Assembly: GCA_041690495.1 (NCBI GenBank)
Contig: JAWLHE010000004.1
Coordinates: 310,001 to 374,000 of the forward strand
Origin: DATAAP01 sp041690495
Lineage (GTDB): Bacteria > Pseudomonadota > Alphaproteobacteria > CACIAM-22H2
DNA: 64,000 nt
Direction: 5' to 3'
Below the pieces are notes generated by a model. It was not told where the DNA came from. It did not search any database and saw nothing but the letters and a program-made list of their open reading frames with translations. A program made the translations under genes and the position numbers. Within the stretch, counting starts at the first letter, position 1. Each line of letters begins with the position of its first letter. This document shows, piece by piece, positions 1 to 8,974 of this stretch.

Positions 1-87
1 CGCATGGCCGACGCGGTCGTGCGCACGGTCACCGAGAAATGGCCGCGCCTCGGCCTGCCCGGGTCGGGCCGGCCGATCTGGAAGTGA
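1..87 (+). CDS. 3' end of a gene entering from the left (partial)
   Basis: An open frame runs from the first base to a TGA at 85-87 and encodes the last 28 residues of a protein, ending in SGRPIWK. The next gene starts 30 bases later on the same strand, so the spacing fits two genes in series. The tail is too short to assign to a family. It could also be a chance open frame, since GC-rich DNA keeps several frames open. Confidence 0.45.
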   Translation, partial: RMADAVVRTVTEKWPRLGLPGSGRPIWK

Positions 88-116
88 AAGGCCACCTGCC
101 GCAGAGGTCCGGTGCG

Positions 117-611
117 ATGGCTTCCGCAATTCAGATTCCGAGTCTGCCGCCGGACATCCGTTTTGAGCGGATGCGGGCAACGGACGAGGATTTCGAATTT
201 TCGTTCGCGGTGAAACACGCCGCCCTCGGACCGTATATCGTCGAACGCTGGGGCTGGGACGAGGAGTTCCAACGCGGCGTTCACCGGACGCGCTTCGACG
301 AGAAGCCGTTCTTCAGAATCGCCATGGAGGAGCGGTCCATCGGCATGGTATCGCTCATGTCCTCAGCCTCCTGCATACGGTTTGGCGAGTTCTACCTGTT
401 TCCGGACCTTCACGGCCGGGGACTGGGGACCCGGGTTCTGCGGCACTGCCTCCGCCTCGCCGACGAGATTGGCCTGCCTGTGCGGCTGGAGTATCTGAAA
501 TGGAACCGCGTCGGCTCGCTCTACAAGCGTCATGGCTTCCAGGTGACCGGCGAGACGGATATCCACATCCTGATGGAACGCCAGCCAGGCGCATCTTGGG
601 ATGCGCGTTGA
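117..611 (+). CDS. GNAT family N-acetyltransferase
   Basis: This 164-residue protein has the GNAT fold signature: a beta strand and acetyl-CoA loop around FPDLHGRGLGTRVL (the R/Q-x-x-G-x-G/A motif A) and a final segment NRVGSLYKRHGF typical of motif B. It would transfer an acetyl group from acetyl-CoA to an amine; the substrate cannot be told from sequence. I chose the ATG at 117 because the protein family begins shortly before the first GNAT strand (IRFERMRATDEDF); an ATG at 39 would add 26 residues without similarity and would overlap the upstream frame. It is cytoplasmic, with no signal peptide or membrane segment. Confidence 0.85.
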   Translation: MASAIQIPSLPPDIRFERMRATDEDFEFSFAVKHAALGPYIVERWGWDEEFQRGVHRTRFDEKPFFRIAMEERSIGMVSLMSSASCIRFGEFYLFPDLHGRGLGTRVLRHCLRLADEIGLPVRLEYLKWNRVGSLYKRHGFQVTGETDIHILMERQPGASWDAR

Positions 612-695
612 CGCCCGATGCCGCGCTCGAAGGCAGTCGAATACGTAGTAACCGCATTGATATCGCTCTTGCAGAACCCGGATCATGCGCTAATT

Positions 696-718
696 CCGTA
701 GCAATCGCCCTGCTACGG
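696..718 (+). promoter_or_regulatory. Perfect hairpin just upstream of the TerC-type gene
   Basis: CCGTAGCA (696-703) and TGCTACGG (711-718) form an 8-bp perfect stem with a 7-base loop, ending 13 bases before the ATG at 732. In the mRNA it would sit where the ribosome binds, and no good Shine-Dalgarno sequence lies between it and the start. It could terminate upstream transcription (no T run follows) or modulate translation of the downstream gene. Confidence 0.45.
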
Positions 719-731
719 TTGACCCGGTTCC

Positions 732-1511
732 ATGGACTATCTCCTCGCGCTCGCCGCCGATCCGACCGCGTGGGCGGCGCTCGCCACCCTGATTGCGATG
801 GAGGTGGTGCTCGGGATCGACAACCTGATCTTCATTTCGATCCTGACCAACAAGCTGCCCGAGCATCAGCGCGACGGTGCCCGGCGCCTCGGCATCAGCC
901 TCGCCCTGATCATGCGCCTTGCCCTGCTCGGCACCGTCGCCTTCATCGTTCAGCTCACCACGCCGCTGTTCGAGCTGTTCGGACACGGCTTCTCGTGGCG
1001 CGACCTGATCCTGCTGGCCGGCGGCCTGTTCCTGGTGTGGAAGGCGACCAAGGAGATCCACCACAACGTCGACCCGAATCCCGGGCCCGACATGTTCGAC
1101 ATCAAGGCCGCGACGATCGGCTACACCGCGGCAATCGGGCAGATTCTCCTGCTGGACCTCGTCTTCTCGATCGACAGCATCGTCACCGCCGTCGGCATGA
1201 CCGACCACATCCCGATCATGGTCATCGCCGTGATCGTCGCCGTGGTGGTGATGCTGCTGGCCGCCAACCCGCTCGCCAACTTCATCGCCGCCAACCCGAC
1301 GATCGTCATGCTGGCGCTGGGCTTCCTGCTGATGATCGGCACGACCCTGATCGCCGAAGGATTCGGCGCGCACGTGCCGAAGGGCTATATTTACGCCGCC
1401 ATGGCGTTCTCGGCGCTGGTCGAGGGCCTAAACATGCTGGCGCGCCGCGCGCGGAAGCGGCGCGAGGATGAACGCGCCACGGCGCAGCCGACCGGACGGA
1501 AGCCGCATTAA
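732..1511 (+). CDS. TerC family integral membrane protein
   Basis: A 259-residue polytopic protein with about seven hydrophobic segments and the two related half-repeats typical of Pfam TerC. Acidic residues are buried in membrane helices: E24 and D30 in AMEVVLGIDN, and D142 and D148 in LLDLVFSIDSIV. Members such as E. coli Alx and YgdQ have been tied to metal (manganese) export, possibly by feeding metalloenzymes across the membrane. A charged Arg-rich tail is cytoplasmic by the positive-inside rule. The gene stands alone; the hairpin at 696-718 is directly upstream. The family assignment is secure, the transported ion is inference. Confidence 0.92.
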   Translation: MDYLLALAADPTAWAALATLIAMEVVLGIDNLIFISILTNKLPEHQRDGARRLGISLALIMRLALLGTVAFIVQLTTPLFELFGHGFSWRDLILLAGGLFLVWKATKEIHHNVDPNPGPDMFDIKAATIGYTAAIGQILLLDLVFSIDSIVTAVGMTDHIPIMVIAVIVAVVVMLLAANPLANFIAANPTIVMLALGFLLMIGTTLIAEGFGAHVPKGYIYAAMAFSALVEGLNMLARRARKRREDERATAQPTGRKPH

Positions 1512-1683
1512 CCATGTTCCCGTCGCCGGACGCCGCGGGGCGGATGGATCCGCACGCGGGCAGCGGCGAATCATGCGGCGAAAGACGCGAATCCGCCCGA
1601 AGCGTTAGCGCATTGTTATCAAATCGCGCGCAATCTGTCGGCGAATTCAACCGCCTGCAAAGCCACGCAAGAGGGCTTCACCA

Positions 1684-2214
1684 ATGCGCCGCGTCCTGCT
1701 CTTCGCGTTCGGGTTCGTGTTCGCCGGTCTTACCGCCGCCTCCTTCCTCGTCCCGACGTCGCAGTCGAGCGAAAGCCGTTTCCTGCCGATGCTCGGCAAC
1801 GACGTCGTCCTGCACATGATGGCGATCGCCGGCGCCGCCGGGTCCGCTGCCGATCCCGATGCGGCGGCGCGCCTCGAGGCCGCCATCAGCTTCGAGGATG
1901 CGCGCCGGGTCGTCGATCTCGCCGCCGCCTCCGCCTCGGCCGCCTGGTGCGGCGTCGAGTGGCGGCGCGGCAACCTGGAGAACCTCATGGCCGCCGAGCG
2001 CGGCACCGGCCGGCGCAACACCGAGGCGCTCGCCTACGTCGCCAGACTGCACCAGGTCGCGATGGAGATGTTCGAGCGCGACCTGCGCTCGACCTCGGTC
2101 TGTCCGGAGCACCACAAGCGCGAGGTGATGCAGTTCCTCGCCGGCCGCTGGCGCACCGGCGTGGCGGTCGCGCTAGACAGCGGCCCCGTCGAAAACGGGT
2201 CCGCCCGGCCGTAG
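1684..2214 (+). CDS. Secreted or periplasmic protein of unknown function
   Basis: I do not recognise this 176-residue protein. It begins with a short basic stretch and a hydrophobic segment (LLFAFGFVFAGLTAASFLV) that reads as a signal peptide or anchor, followed by an Ala-rich helical region with two cysteines (in AAWCGVEW and STSVCPEHH) that could form a disulfide. AGAGGG at 1670-1675 serves as ribosome binding site. Its 3' end overlaps the convergent MlrC-type gene by 42 bases, so the last 14 codons of both genes use the same DNA. The overlap makes the exact C-terminus worth checking, but the signal peptide and codon pattern support a real gene. Confidence 0.7.
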   Translation: MRRVLLFAFGFVFAGLTAASFLVPTSQSSESRFLPMLGNDVVLHMMAIAGAAGSAADPDAAARLEAAISFEDARRVVDLAAASASAAWCGVEWRRGNLENLMAAERGTGRRNTEALAYVARLHQVAMEMFERDLRSTSVCPEHHKREVMQFLAGRWRTGVAVALDSGPVENGSARP

Positions 2215-3687
2215 CCGCACGCCGCGGCGCAGCTTGCGCCACGGCAGAGCCGCCGGATCGACCGGCATCGGACCCGGCGCCGCGCACACCAGCACCTCCG
2301 CCGCGATCGGCTGGAAATCGGCGCGGAAATGCACCGAGCTCTTGAGGCCGAGCACGCGCTGCCGGACCGGCTCGACCCCGACATGCCGGAACATCTCCTG
2401 GTCCGCGGCCTGCGCCTTCTGGCTGGCGACGACCACGCGGACGCCGTTGCGGCGCAGCAGCGCCATCGGCCCCAGCCGCATGCGCGAGCCCCTGTAGAAC
2501 GGGCCGGTACACTGGAACGCGCCGCTCCCGACCCGCTCGACCGTGAACGGGCCGGTGACCGGCGTCTGCCTTTCGCCGCGGATGACCGACTTGCCGCCGA
2601 GCGCGAATTCGAGCGTCGCGCCCGGCCCCGCTTCCTCCGCCCGCTTCGCCGCCTCGGGATCGATCAGCAATCCCAGCACCGCGTCCCGGGCATCGAGCCG
2701 CAGCATCGCCTCGAGCAGGCCTGTCGTGTCGCCGTTGCCGCCGGCGCCGGGGTTGTCCTGGGTGTCGGCGATCACCACCGGCGGCCCGCCGGGCGCCGAA
2801 CGCACCATGGCGCGGCGCACTGCGTCATCCGGAGACAGGATCTCCGGCTGGAAGCGGCCTTCGACGGCAATCGCGTCCGCGGCCAGGTCCTCGACGGCGC
2901 GCATGACCGCTTCACGGTCGAAGCCGTAGCCGAACACGGCCGGCCCGCAATCGGCGAAGTCGGCGGCCGGGAAGCCGGGCGTGAACGACAGGGCGACGCC
3001 GCTGCGCGCCTCGACCGCCGCGAGCCGCGCATAGAGCGCCCTGGCCGGGTCGACCAGGGTACATTGCGCGGTCAGCGGGATCAGGAACGGAAGCTGCCGG
3101 AAGGCGCGCGCCGGCGCCTCGCCGCGCCGCAGGATCTCCTCGAGCAGCGGCAGCACGCGCCGGCCGGTATCGGCCATGTCGACATGCGGATAGGTGCGGT
3201 AGGCGATCAGGCCCTCGGCGCCGTCGATCATCGCGCGCGTCACGTTGGCATGCAGGTCGAGCGAGGCGACGACCGGTACGCGCGGCCCCACCGCCCGGCG
3301 CACCCGGCGCAGGATCTCCCCTTCCCCGTCGTCGATGTGCTCGGCGACCATGGCGCCGTGCAGGTCGAGATAGACCGCGTCGACCGGCCCGATCTCGTCC
3401 AGCCGGCGCAGGATGGTCGCGCCGACATGCTCGAACGCCTCGCACGTCACATGCGCCGAGGGCGATGCGTTGGCCCAGACCAGCGGCTGCACCTTGTGGC
3501 CGGCCGCCTGGGCCGCCTCGATGAAGCCGGCAATACCGAGATTGACGCCGCGCACCGCGTCGAGCACGGCCGGGCCGACCGAAAGCGGCGGCCAGCCGCC
3601 GCCGTGCCGGAAATGCTCGAGCCCGGCCCTGGTCGGCGCAAAGGTATTGGTTTCGTGCTGGAATCCGCCGACGGCAATGGTCGCCAA
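2173..3687 (-). CDS. M81 family metallopeptidase (MlrC-like)
   Basis: A 504-residue protein of the MlrC/DUF1485 family, named after microcystinase C, which cleaves the linear peptide left after microcystin ring opening; most members act on unknown small peptides or amides. Family signatures are present: GGFQHETNTFAP at the start (H11), VYLDLHGAM, and SLDLHANVT, which supply the metal-binding His and Asp residues. The TTG at 3687 is preferred: GGGGGAAC lies six bases before it and it puts ATIAVGGFQHETN at the N-terminus as in relatives; the longer frame to 3807 adds 40 unrelated residues. No signal peptide, so cytoplasmic. It converges on the preceding gene with a 42-base overlap. Confidence 0.88.
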   Translation of the reverse strand: MATIAVGGFQHETNTFAPTRAGLEHFRHGGGWPPLSVGPAVLDAVRGVNLGIAGFIEAAQAAGHKVQPLVWANASPSAHVTCEAFEHVGATILRRLDEIGPVDAVYLDLHGAMVAEHIDDGEGEILRRVRRAVGPRVPVVASLDLHANVTRAMIDGAEGLIAYRTYPHVDMADTGRRVLPLLEEILRRGEAPARAFRQLPFLIPLTAQCTLVDPARALYARLAAVEARSGVALSFTPGFPAADFADCGPAVFGYGFDREAVMRAVEDLAADAIAVEGRFQPEILSPDDAVRRAMVRSAPGGPPVVIADTQDNPGAGGNGDTTGLLEAMLRLDARDAVLGLLIDPEAAKRAEEAGPGATLEFALGGKSVIRGERQTPVTGPFTVERVGSGAFQCTGPFYRGSRMRLGPMALLRRNGVRVVVASQKAQAADQEMFRHVGVEPVRQRVLGLKSSVHFRADFQPIAAEVLVCAAPGPMPVDPAALPWRKLRRGVRLRPGGPVFDGAAV

Positions 3688-3859
3688 GTTCGTTCCCCCG
3701 TTGGAGCGCGCCAGACTAGGCGACCGCGACGGCACCGGCCAAGCAGGCTTTTGAACGCTTCGGCTGCGGGGGCGGCCAGAACCCGCCTCTGCCCGGAATC
3801 CGGGCACAATTGTCCGTGACCGGGCGCGCGACTCCCGCCAACTGCCCTATATTGCAGGA

Positions 3860-4711
3860 ATGGAGAACTTCCTCGGACAGCACGAAGGGGCGATCCGGCT
3901 CGGCATGTTCGTCGGCATCCTGGTGCTGATGGGCCTGGCCGAGAGCCTGGTGCCGCGCCGCGTGCTTTCGGCATCGCGCGGCTTCCGCTGGGTCAACAAT
4001 CTGGCGCTGATCGCGGTCGGCACCGGCGCGCTGCGCCTCGTCTTTCCGGTCCTCGCGGTGGCGTTCGCCGTGTTCGTCGCGGAGCGCGGCTGGGGCCTGT
4101 TCAATGCGATCGCCGCGCCATACTGGCTCGCGGTGATCGGGTCGTTCCTGGCGCTCGATTTCGTCATTTATCTCCAGCACCGGCTGTTCCATGCGGTGCC
4201 GCTGCTGTGGCGGCTGCACATGGTCCACCACGCCGACCCCGATATCGACGCCACCACCGGCGTGCGTTTCCATCCGATCGAGATCGTGCTGTCGATGCTG
4301 ATCAAGTTCGGCGCCGTCGCGGTGCTGGGAGCGCCCGCGCTCGCAGTGCTGCTGTTCGAGATCGTGCTCAACGCGACCTCGATGTTCAACCACGCCAACT
4401 GGCGCCTGCCGCTTGGGTTGGACCGCGTGCTGCGCCGGCTGGTGGTGACACCAGACATGCACCGCGTCCACCATTCGGTGATACCGCGCGAGACCAACAG
4501 CAATTTCGGCTTCAATTTCCCGTGGTGGGACCGGCTGTGCGGCACCTATCGCGACCAGCCCGCGGCCGGCCATGACGGCATGACGATCGGCCTGTCCCAG
4601 TACCAGGACCAGCGCCGCCAGGGCCTGGTCTGGATGCTGCTGCTGCCGTTCACGGGTACGACAGGCGCCTATCCGCGGCGACCCAGTCCAAACTCGCTCA
4701 AGCCGTCCTGA
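3860..4711 (+). CDS. Sterol desaturase / fatty acid hydroxylase family protein
   Basis: A 283-residue integral membrane di-iron enzyme. Three of the histidine clusters that bind the two irons are visible: HRLFH (107-111), HMVHH (120-124) and HRVHH (201-205), with hydrophobic helices at about 12-30, 45-75 and 85-105 before them and one at 145-170. Family members hydroxylate or desaturate sterols, fatty acids, carotenoids or alkylglycerols using O2; the substrate is not evident here. The gene is divergent from the MlrC gene, with 172 bases between the two starts. Length matches bacterial members. Confidence 0.88.
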   Translation: MENFLGQHEGAIRLGMFVGILVLMGLAESLVPRRVLSASRGFRWVNNLALIAVGTGALRLVFPVLAVAFAVFVAERGWGLFNAIAAPYWLAVIGSFLALDFVIYLQHRLFHAVPLLWRLHMVHHADPDIDATTGVRFHPIEIVLSMLIKFGAVAVLGAPALAVLLFEIVLNATSMFNHANWRLPLGLDRVLRRLVVTPDMHRVHHSVIPRETNSNFGFNFPWWDRLCGTYRDQPAAGHDGMTIGLSQYQDQRRQGLVWMLLLPFTGTTGAYPRRPSPNSLKPS

Positions 4712-4788
4712 GCGCCGCTCCGATAAGGGGTTGGGTACGGTGTCGGCGGTCGGATAGACTGCCCGCCCTTTCCGAGTCCGGAGCACCC

Positions 4789-6135
4789 ATGGCCACGCTC
4801 GTCGACAGCGATCTCGATTTCCTCACCGACCTGCTCGCCCGCGCGCGCCGCGCCGGCGCCGACGCCGCCGACGCAGTGTTCGTCCAGGGCACCTCGATCA
4901 GCCACGCGCGCCGGCTCGGCAAGCTGGAGAAGCTGGAGCGTTCGGAAGGACAGGACCTCGGCCTGCGCGTCTTCGTCGGCAAGCGCCAGGCGATCGTCTC
5001 GTCCTCCGACCGTTCGGCCGGGGCGGTCGACGAGCTGGTCGAGCGCGCCGTGGCGATGGCGCGGCTGGCACCGGAGGACCCGTTCTGCGGCCTTGCCGAC
5101 CCGGCGGAGCTGGCGCGCGAGATCCCCGACCTCGACCTGTTCGATCCGGTCGAGCCGGACGCCGAAACGCTGGTCGAGCGCGCCCGCGCCGCCGAGGAGA
5201 CCGCGATGGCGGTCCCCGGCATCACCAATTCCGAAGGCGCCGAGGCGGGCTGGGGCTCGACGCGGATTGCGCTGGCGGCCTCCAACGGCTTCGCTGCGCG
5301 TTATGCGCGCTCCTCGCACAGCGTCAGCGTTGCGGTCCTTGCCGGAGCGGGCACGGGCATGGAACGCGATTACGACTTCGCCACCGCCGTGTTCGGCAGC
5401 GACCTCGAATCGCCGGAGACGATCGGACGGCGCGCCGCCGAGCGCACGCTCAGGCGCCTCAACCCGCGCAAGGTCGAGACCTGCAAATGCGCGATCGTCT
5501 ACGACCCGCGCGTATCGGGCGGGCTGGTGCGACATCTCGCGGGCGCCATCAACGGCACTGCGATCGCGCGCGGCACCAGCTTCCTCAAGGACAGGATGGG
5601 CCAGCGCCTGTTCCCCGAGGCGATCACCATCATCGACGATCCGTTCAGGAAGCGCGGACTGAACTCCAGGCCGGTCGATGGCGAGGGGATCGCACCCCAG
5701 CGCCGCGCCATCATCGACAAGGGCGTGCTGACGACCTGGCTGCTCGACCTGCGCTCGGCGCGCCAGCTCGGCCTGAAAAGCACCGGTCACGCGGCGCGCG
5801 GCACGACCTCGCCGCCCGGACCGTCGGCGAGCAACCTCTACCTCGAGGCCGGCAAGGTCTCGCGCGAAGCGCTGATCGGCGGGGTCAAGAAGGGCCTCTA
5901 CGTCACCGAATTCATCGGCATGGGCATCAACAACGTCACCGGCGATTACAGCCGGGGCGCTGCCGGCTTCTGGATCGAGAACGGCGAGCTGACCTTCCCG
6001 GTCAGCGAGGTCACGGTCGCGGGCAACCTGCTCGACATGTTCCAGCGCATCACCGCCGCCGCCGACCTCACCTTCCGCTACGGCGTCGACGCACCGACCC
6101 TGCAGATCGACCAGCTCACGCTGGCAGGCAGATAG
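4789..6135 (+). CDS. pmbA: TldD/PmbA family metalloprotease subunit, PmbA type
   Basis: A 448-residue cytoplasmic protein matching PmbA (TldE) in length and layout. The N-terminal domain contains LRVFVGKRQAIVSSSD, and the C-terminal domain contains GLYVTEFIGMGINNVTGDYSRG and the closing GNLLDMF motif. PmbA pairs with TldD to form a heterodimeric protease that degrades unfolded peptides and matures modified peptides such as microcin B17. PmbA lacks the HExxxH zinc site of TldD, and none is visible here. A TldD partner is not in this window. The ATG at 4789 follows a plausible spacing and starts with the usual short acidic N-terminus. Confidence 0.9.
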   Translation: MATLVDSDLDFLTDLLARARRAGADAADAVFVQGTSISHARRLGKLEKLERSEGQDLGLRVFVGKRQAIVSSSDRSAGAVDELVERAVAMARLAPEDPFCGLADPAELAREIPDLDLFDPVEPDAETLVERARAAEETAMAVPGITNSEGAEAGWGSTRIALAASNGFAARYARSSHSVSVAVLAGAGTGMERDYDFATAVFGSDLESPETIGRRAAERTLRRLNPRKVETCKCAIVYDPRVSGGLVRHLAGAINGTAIARGTSFLKDRMGQRLFPEAITIIDDPFRKRGLNSRPVDGEGIAPQRRAIIDKGVLTTWLLDLRSARQLGLKSTGHAARGTTSPPGPSASNLYLEAGKVSREALIGGVKKGLYVTEFIGMGINNVTGDYSRGAAGFWIENGELTFPVSEVTVAGNLLDMFQRITAAADLTFRYGVDAPTLQIDQLTLAGR

Positions 6136-6147
6136 GCCCATGGCGCC

Positions 6148-6597
6148 TCATTGCGCCGCTTCGAGCTCCGCGATCAGCTGGTTCATCTCGGCGATTTCCC
6201 GGACCTGACTCTCTATGATCTGGTCCGCGAGCTTTCGGACACGCGGGTCGCTGATCTGCGCCCGCTCGCTGGTCATGATCGCGATCGAGTGGTGGGGGAC
6301 CATCGCTTTCATATAGGGGACGTCGTCGACGGTCGCCTGGCTGCGGACGAGCCACAGCGCGCCCGCGAACACCGCGATGCTGCCGACAAGGATCGCGACG
6401 TTCACCCGCCTGTTCTCGTACATTTTCAGCATGAAACCGAGCATGATGACGGCCATCGTGGCGCCCATCACCAACGCCATCCAGACACGCGTCTGACTGA
6501 ACCGGACATGGTCCAGCGCGTAGGTGTTCAGATACATGAGAGCGTACATCGCGACGGTCGACGTCGCGATCATCGCGCCGAAGCGGGCGTAGCTCAT
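6148..6597 (-). CDS. DUF305 domain membrane protein
   Basis: A 149-residue protein with three hydrophobic helices (about residues 5-22, 35-55 and 65-82) followed by a DUF305-type domain. The family signature appears as MKAMVPHHSIAIMTS, comparable to the usual M-x-PHH-x-x-A motif, and the C-terminal helix (RKLADQIIESQVREIAEMN) is typical. DUF305 proteins form ferritin-like helical bundles and often sit near copper or other metal-handling genes, but their role is unproved. I start at 6597 because GGAGAG lies six bases upstream; the frame is open to 6642. It converges with pmbA, separated by 12 bases. Confidence 0.85.
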   Translation of the reverse strand: MSYARFGAMIATSTVAMYALMYLNTYALDHVRFSQTRVWMALVMGATMAVIMLGFMLKMYENRRVNVAILVGSIAVFAGALWLVRSQATVDDVPYMKAMVPHHSIAIMTSERAQISDPRVRKLADQIIESQVREIAEMNQLIAELEAAQ

Positions 6598-6722
6598 CGG
6601 ACTCTCCTGGTTGTCGCCGGACCGGCGGCGCAAGCCTTCCATGACAACCTGCTACCGACCTTGCGGTTCCGTTTCCCGGCCGTTGCGGCCGGTCTGCCGC
6701 CGGGTCTGCGCCCTCTACGGCC

Positions 6723-8300
6723 TCACGCCCGCTCGCGGGTGGCGCTGAAGCGGATGTCGGGCCACTTCTCGGTGGTCCAGTTCAGCTCCCAGGCATTGCG
6801 CGCGAGATAGACGGGAGCGCCGTCGCGGTCCTCGCTCATGGCGCTCTGGTTGCCGTCGATGAAGTCCTTGAGCGTCTTCGCATCGTCGGCCGAAACCCAG
6901 CGCGCCGTCTCGTAAGGTGCCTGCTCGAAGCCGATCCTGATCTTGTATTCGCCCTCGATGCGCGTCGCCAGCACCTCGAGCTGCAGCGGGCCGACCACGC
7001 CGACGATCCAGTCGGAGCCGAGCACGGGCCGGAACACCTGCGTCACCCCCTCCTCGGCGAGGTCCTCGAGCGCCTTGCGCAGCTGCTTGGCGCGCATGGG
7101 ATCGCCGAGCCGCACGCGGCGCAGGATCTCGGGCGCGAAATTGGGAATGCCGGTGAAGCGGATCGCCTCGCCTTCGGACAGCGTGTCGCCGACGCGGAGC
7201 GTGCCGTGGTTGGGAATGCCGATGATGTCGCCGGGCCACGCCTCCTCGACCAGTTCGCGGTCCTGGGCGAAGAAGAAGATCGGCGCCTGCACGGCCATCG
7301 TCTTGCCCGAGCGCAGATGCCTGAGCTTCATGCCGCGCTTGAAGCGGCCCGAGCATACCCGCATGAAGGCGATGCGGTCGCGGTGATTGGGGTCCATGTT
7401 GGCCTGGACCTTGAACACGAAGCCGCTGACCGCGGGGTCGTCGGGCGAGACTGCGCGCGGCTCCGCGCTCTGCACGCGCGGCGGCGGCGCATGCGCCACC
7501 AGCCCGTCGAGCAGCTCGCGCACCGAAAAGTCCTTCAGGGCGCTGCCGAAATAGACGGGCGTCAAATGCCCCTCGCGATAGGCCTGCAGGTCGAACTCGG
7601 GGCACGCCGTCTTCGCCAGCTCGATCTGCTCCTCGAGCTCGGCGCGCTGCGCGGCCGGCAGCGCATCCAGGCTGCCGCCGGCTTCCGCACCGGCCGCCGT
7701 CTCGGCGCTGACGATGCGGTTCTGCGTCAGATCCCAGCAGCCGGCGAAGCGGCCGCCCATGCCGATCGGCCAGACGCGCGGGGTCGTCTCCAGCGCCAGC
7801 ATGCTCTGGATCTCGTCCATCAGCTCGAACGGGTCGCGGCCCTCGCGATCGACCTTGTTGACGAAGGTGGTGATCGGAATGTCGCGCAGCCGGCAGACCT
7901 CGAACAGCTTGCGCGTCTGCGCCTCGATGCCCTTGGCGGCGTCGATCACCATCACCGCGGAGTCCACCGCCGTCAGGGTGCGATAGGTGTCCTCGCTGAA
8001 ATCCTCGTGGCCGGGCGTGTCGAGCAGGTTGAACACGACGCCGCCGTATCGGAACGTCATCACCGACGAGCTGACCGATATGCCGCGCTGGCGCTCGATC
8101 TCCATCCAGTCGGAGCGCGTGTGGCGGCGCTCCCTGCGCGCCTTGACCGCACCCGCCTCGTGGATCGCCCCGCCGAACAGCAGCAGCTTCTCGGTCAGGG
8201 TCGTCTTGCCGGCGTCGGGATGCGAGATGATGGCGAAGGTGCGGCGCGGCTCGGCCAGGCTTACCGCTGCGCCATTGTGCTCAAGGCTGCGATCTGACAC
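6723..8300 (-). CDS. prfC: Peptide chain release factor 3
   Basis: A 525-residue translational GTPase (E. coli RF3 is 529) that recycles RF1 and RF2 from the ribosome after peptide release. The G-domain motifs are present in order: SHPDAGKTTL (P-loop, near residue 26), DTPGHEDFSEDT (switch II), and NKVDREGRDP (base recognition), followed by the RF3-specific C-terminal half. The GTG at 8300 is chosen as start: AGGAG lies about 13 bases upstream and it gives the family N-terminus (SLAEPRRTFAIISHPD). A longer frame to 8525 would add 75 Arg-rich residues unlike any RF3. The gene is monocistronic or distal to the phasin gene 245 bases upstream. Confidence 0.96.
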   Translation of the reverse strand: MSDRSLEHNGAAVSLAEPRRTFAIISHPDAGKTTLTEKLLLFGGAIHEAGAVKARRERRHTRSDWMEIERQRGISVSSSVMTFRYGGVVFNLLDTPGHEDFSEDTYRTLTAVDSAVMVIDAAKGIEAQTRKLFEVCRLRDIPITTFVNKVDREGRDPFELMDEIQSMLALETTPRVWPIGMGGRFAGCWDLTQNRIVSAETAAGAEAGGSLDALPAAQRAELEEQIELAKTACPEFDLQAYREGHLTPVYFGSALKDFSVRELLDGLVAHAPPPRVQSAEPRAVSPDDPAVSGFVFKVQANMDPNHRDRIAFMRVCSGRFKRGMKLRHLRSGKTMAVQAPIFFFAQDRELVEEAWPGDIIGIPNHGTLRVGDTLSEGEAIRFTGIPNFAPEILRRVRLGDPMRAKQLRKALEDLAEEGVTQVFRPVLGSDWIVGVVGPLQLEVLATRIEGEYKIRIGFEQAPYETARWVSADDAKTLKDFIDGNQSAMSEDRDGAPVYLARNAWELNWTTEKWPDIRFSATRERA

Positions 8301-8545
8301 GGTTTCGGTTCCGCTCCTGCGTCGTCCATGGCGGCGCCGCGCCGCGGCTTGCGCCGGGCCGGTCGCCTGATCCGTCGCCCCTATGGGAAAATTCCGTGGG
8401 GGATGTCCGGAGCGGTTCGAAATCGCGCTCCCGAGGGGCAATATAGGAAGGCGGATCAGCGCTGTGTAGTGCTTTCGCGGGAGCGCACGCCGCCGTCGCC
8501 CCGGCGCCGCCAGGCGCAGGGGCATCCGGCGCGGCGTAGCGGAAT

Positions 8546-8974
8546 TCAGTCTGCCTCGGCCGAGCTGCGTGCGGTCGCGCGGGCCTCGTCGATCGCGGCG
8601 CGCACGCGGCCGTTCATCAGTTCCATCGTCTCGGCATTCGACTTGCCGATCAGCTGGGCGATCTGGCGCACGTGCCCGGCGGTCCTCTCGAACAGCGCCT
8701 GCGCGACGGCGGCTTCCCGCGTCGCCTTGTCGCCCGGCTCCGCATTGCTGGTCAACTCGGCGAACGCCTGGGTCATGTGCTCGACATAGTCGCGCATCAT
8801 GTCGGACTGGCAGCCGGCGATCGCCTGCGCCGTCTCGACGAAAATCCGGTTGGCCTCGACCATGGCGTCGAAATTGCGGCGCTGGATCGACATCAGCGCG
8901 TCGACATCGACATAGGGCATGACCGTCCCGATGTCAGGTTTCGTCGCCTCATGCATGGTTCGCTTGGCTGGCAT
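8546..8974 (-). CDS. Phasin family protein
   Basis: A 142-residue, mostly helical protein of the phasin_2 type. The pattern QRRNFDAMVEANRIF, followed by AQAIAGCQSDMMRDY and a coiled amphipathic C-terminal half, is characteristic. Phasins coat polyhydroxyalkanoate granules and regulate their size and number; no PHA synthase or depolymerase is in the window. AGGAGG at 8978-8983 (read on the minus strand) precedes the ATG at 8974 by a normal spacing, so this start is preferred over the upstream one at 9082. It is divergent from the SDR gene at 9160. Confidence 0.86.
   Translation of the reverse strand: MPAKRTMHEATKPDIGTVMPYVDVDALMSIQRRNFDAMVEANRIFVETAQAIAGCQSDMMRDYVEHMTQAFAELTSNAEPGDKATREAAVAQALFERTAGHVRQIAQLIGKSNAETMELMNGRVRAAIDEARATARSSAEAD

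Noticed and set aside
2329..3819. A 496-codon plus-strand open frame
   Set aside because: It is the reverse shadow of the MlrC-type gene; its composition is Arg-, His- and Asp-rich and has no domain.
3795..3830. A possible repeat family with ACAATTG and CCGGGCG shared by 3795-3830, 27830-27850 and 33890-33925
   Set aside because: The shared strings are short and the flanks do not align, so they are likely chance in GC-rich DNA.
8381..8450. A tRNA-like stretch with GGTTCGAAATC and GCCCCT...AGGGGC ends upstream of prfC
   Set aside because: The end pairing and T-loop-like string are there, but the length (about 63 bases) and the lack of D and anticodon arms rule out a tRNA.
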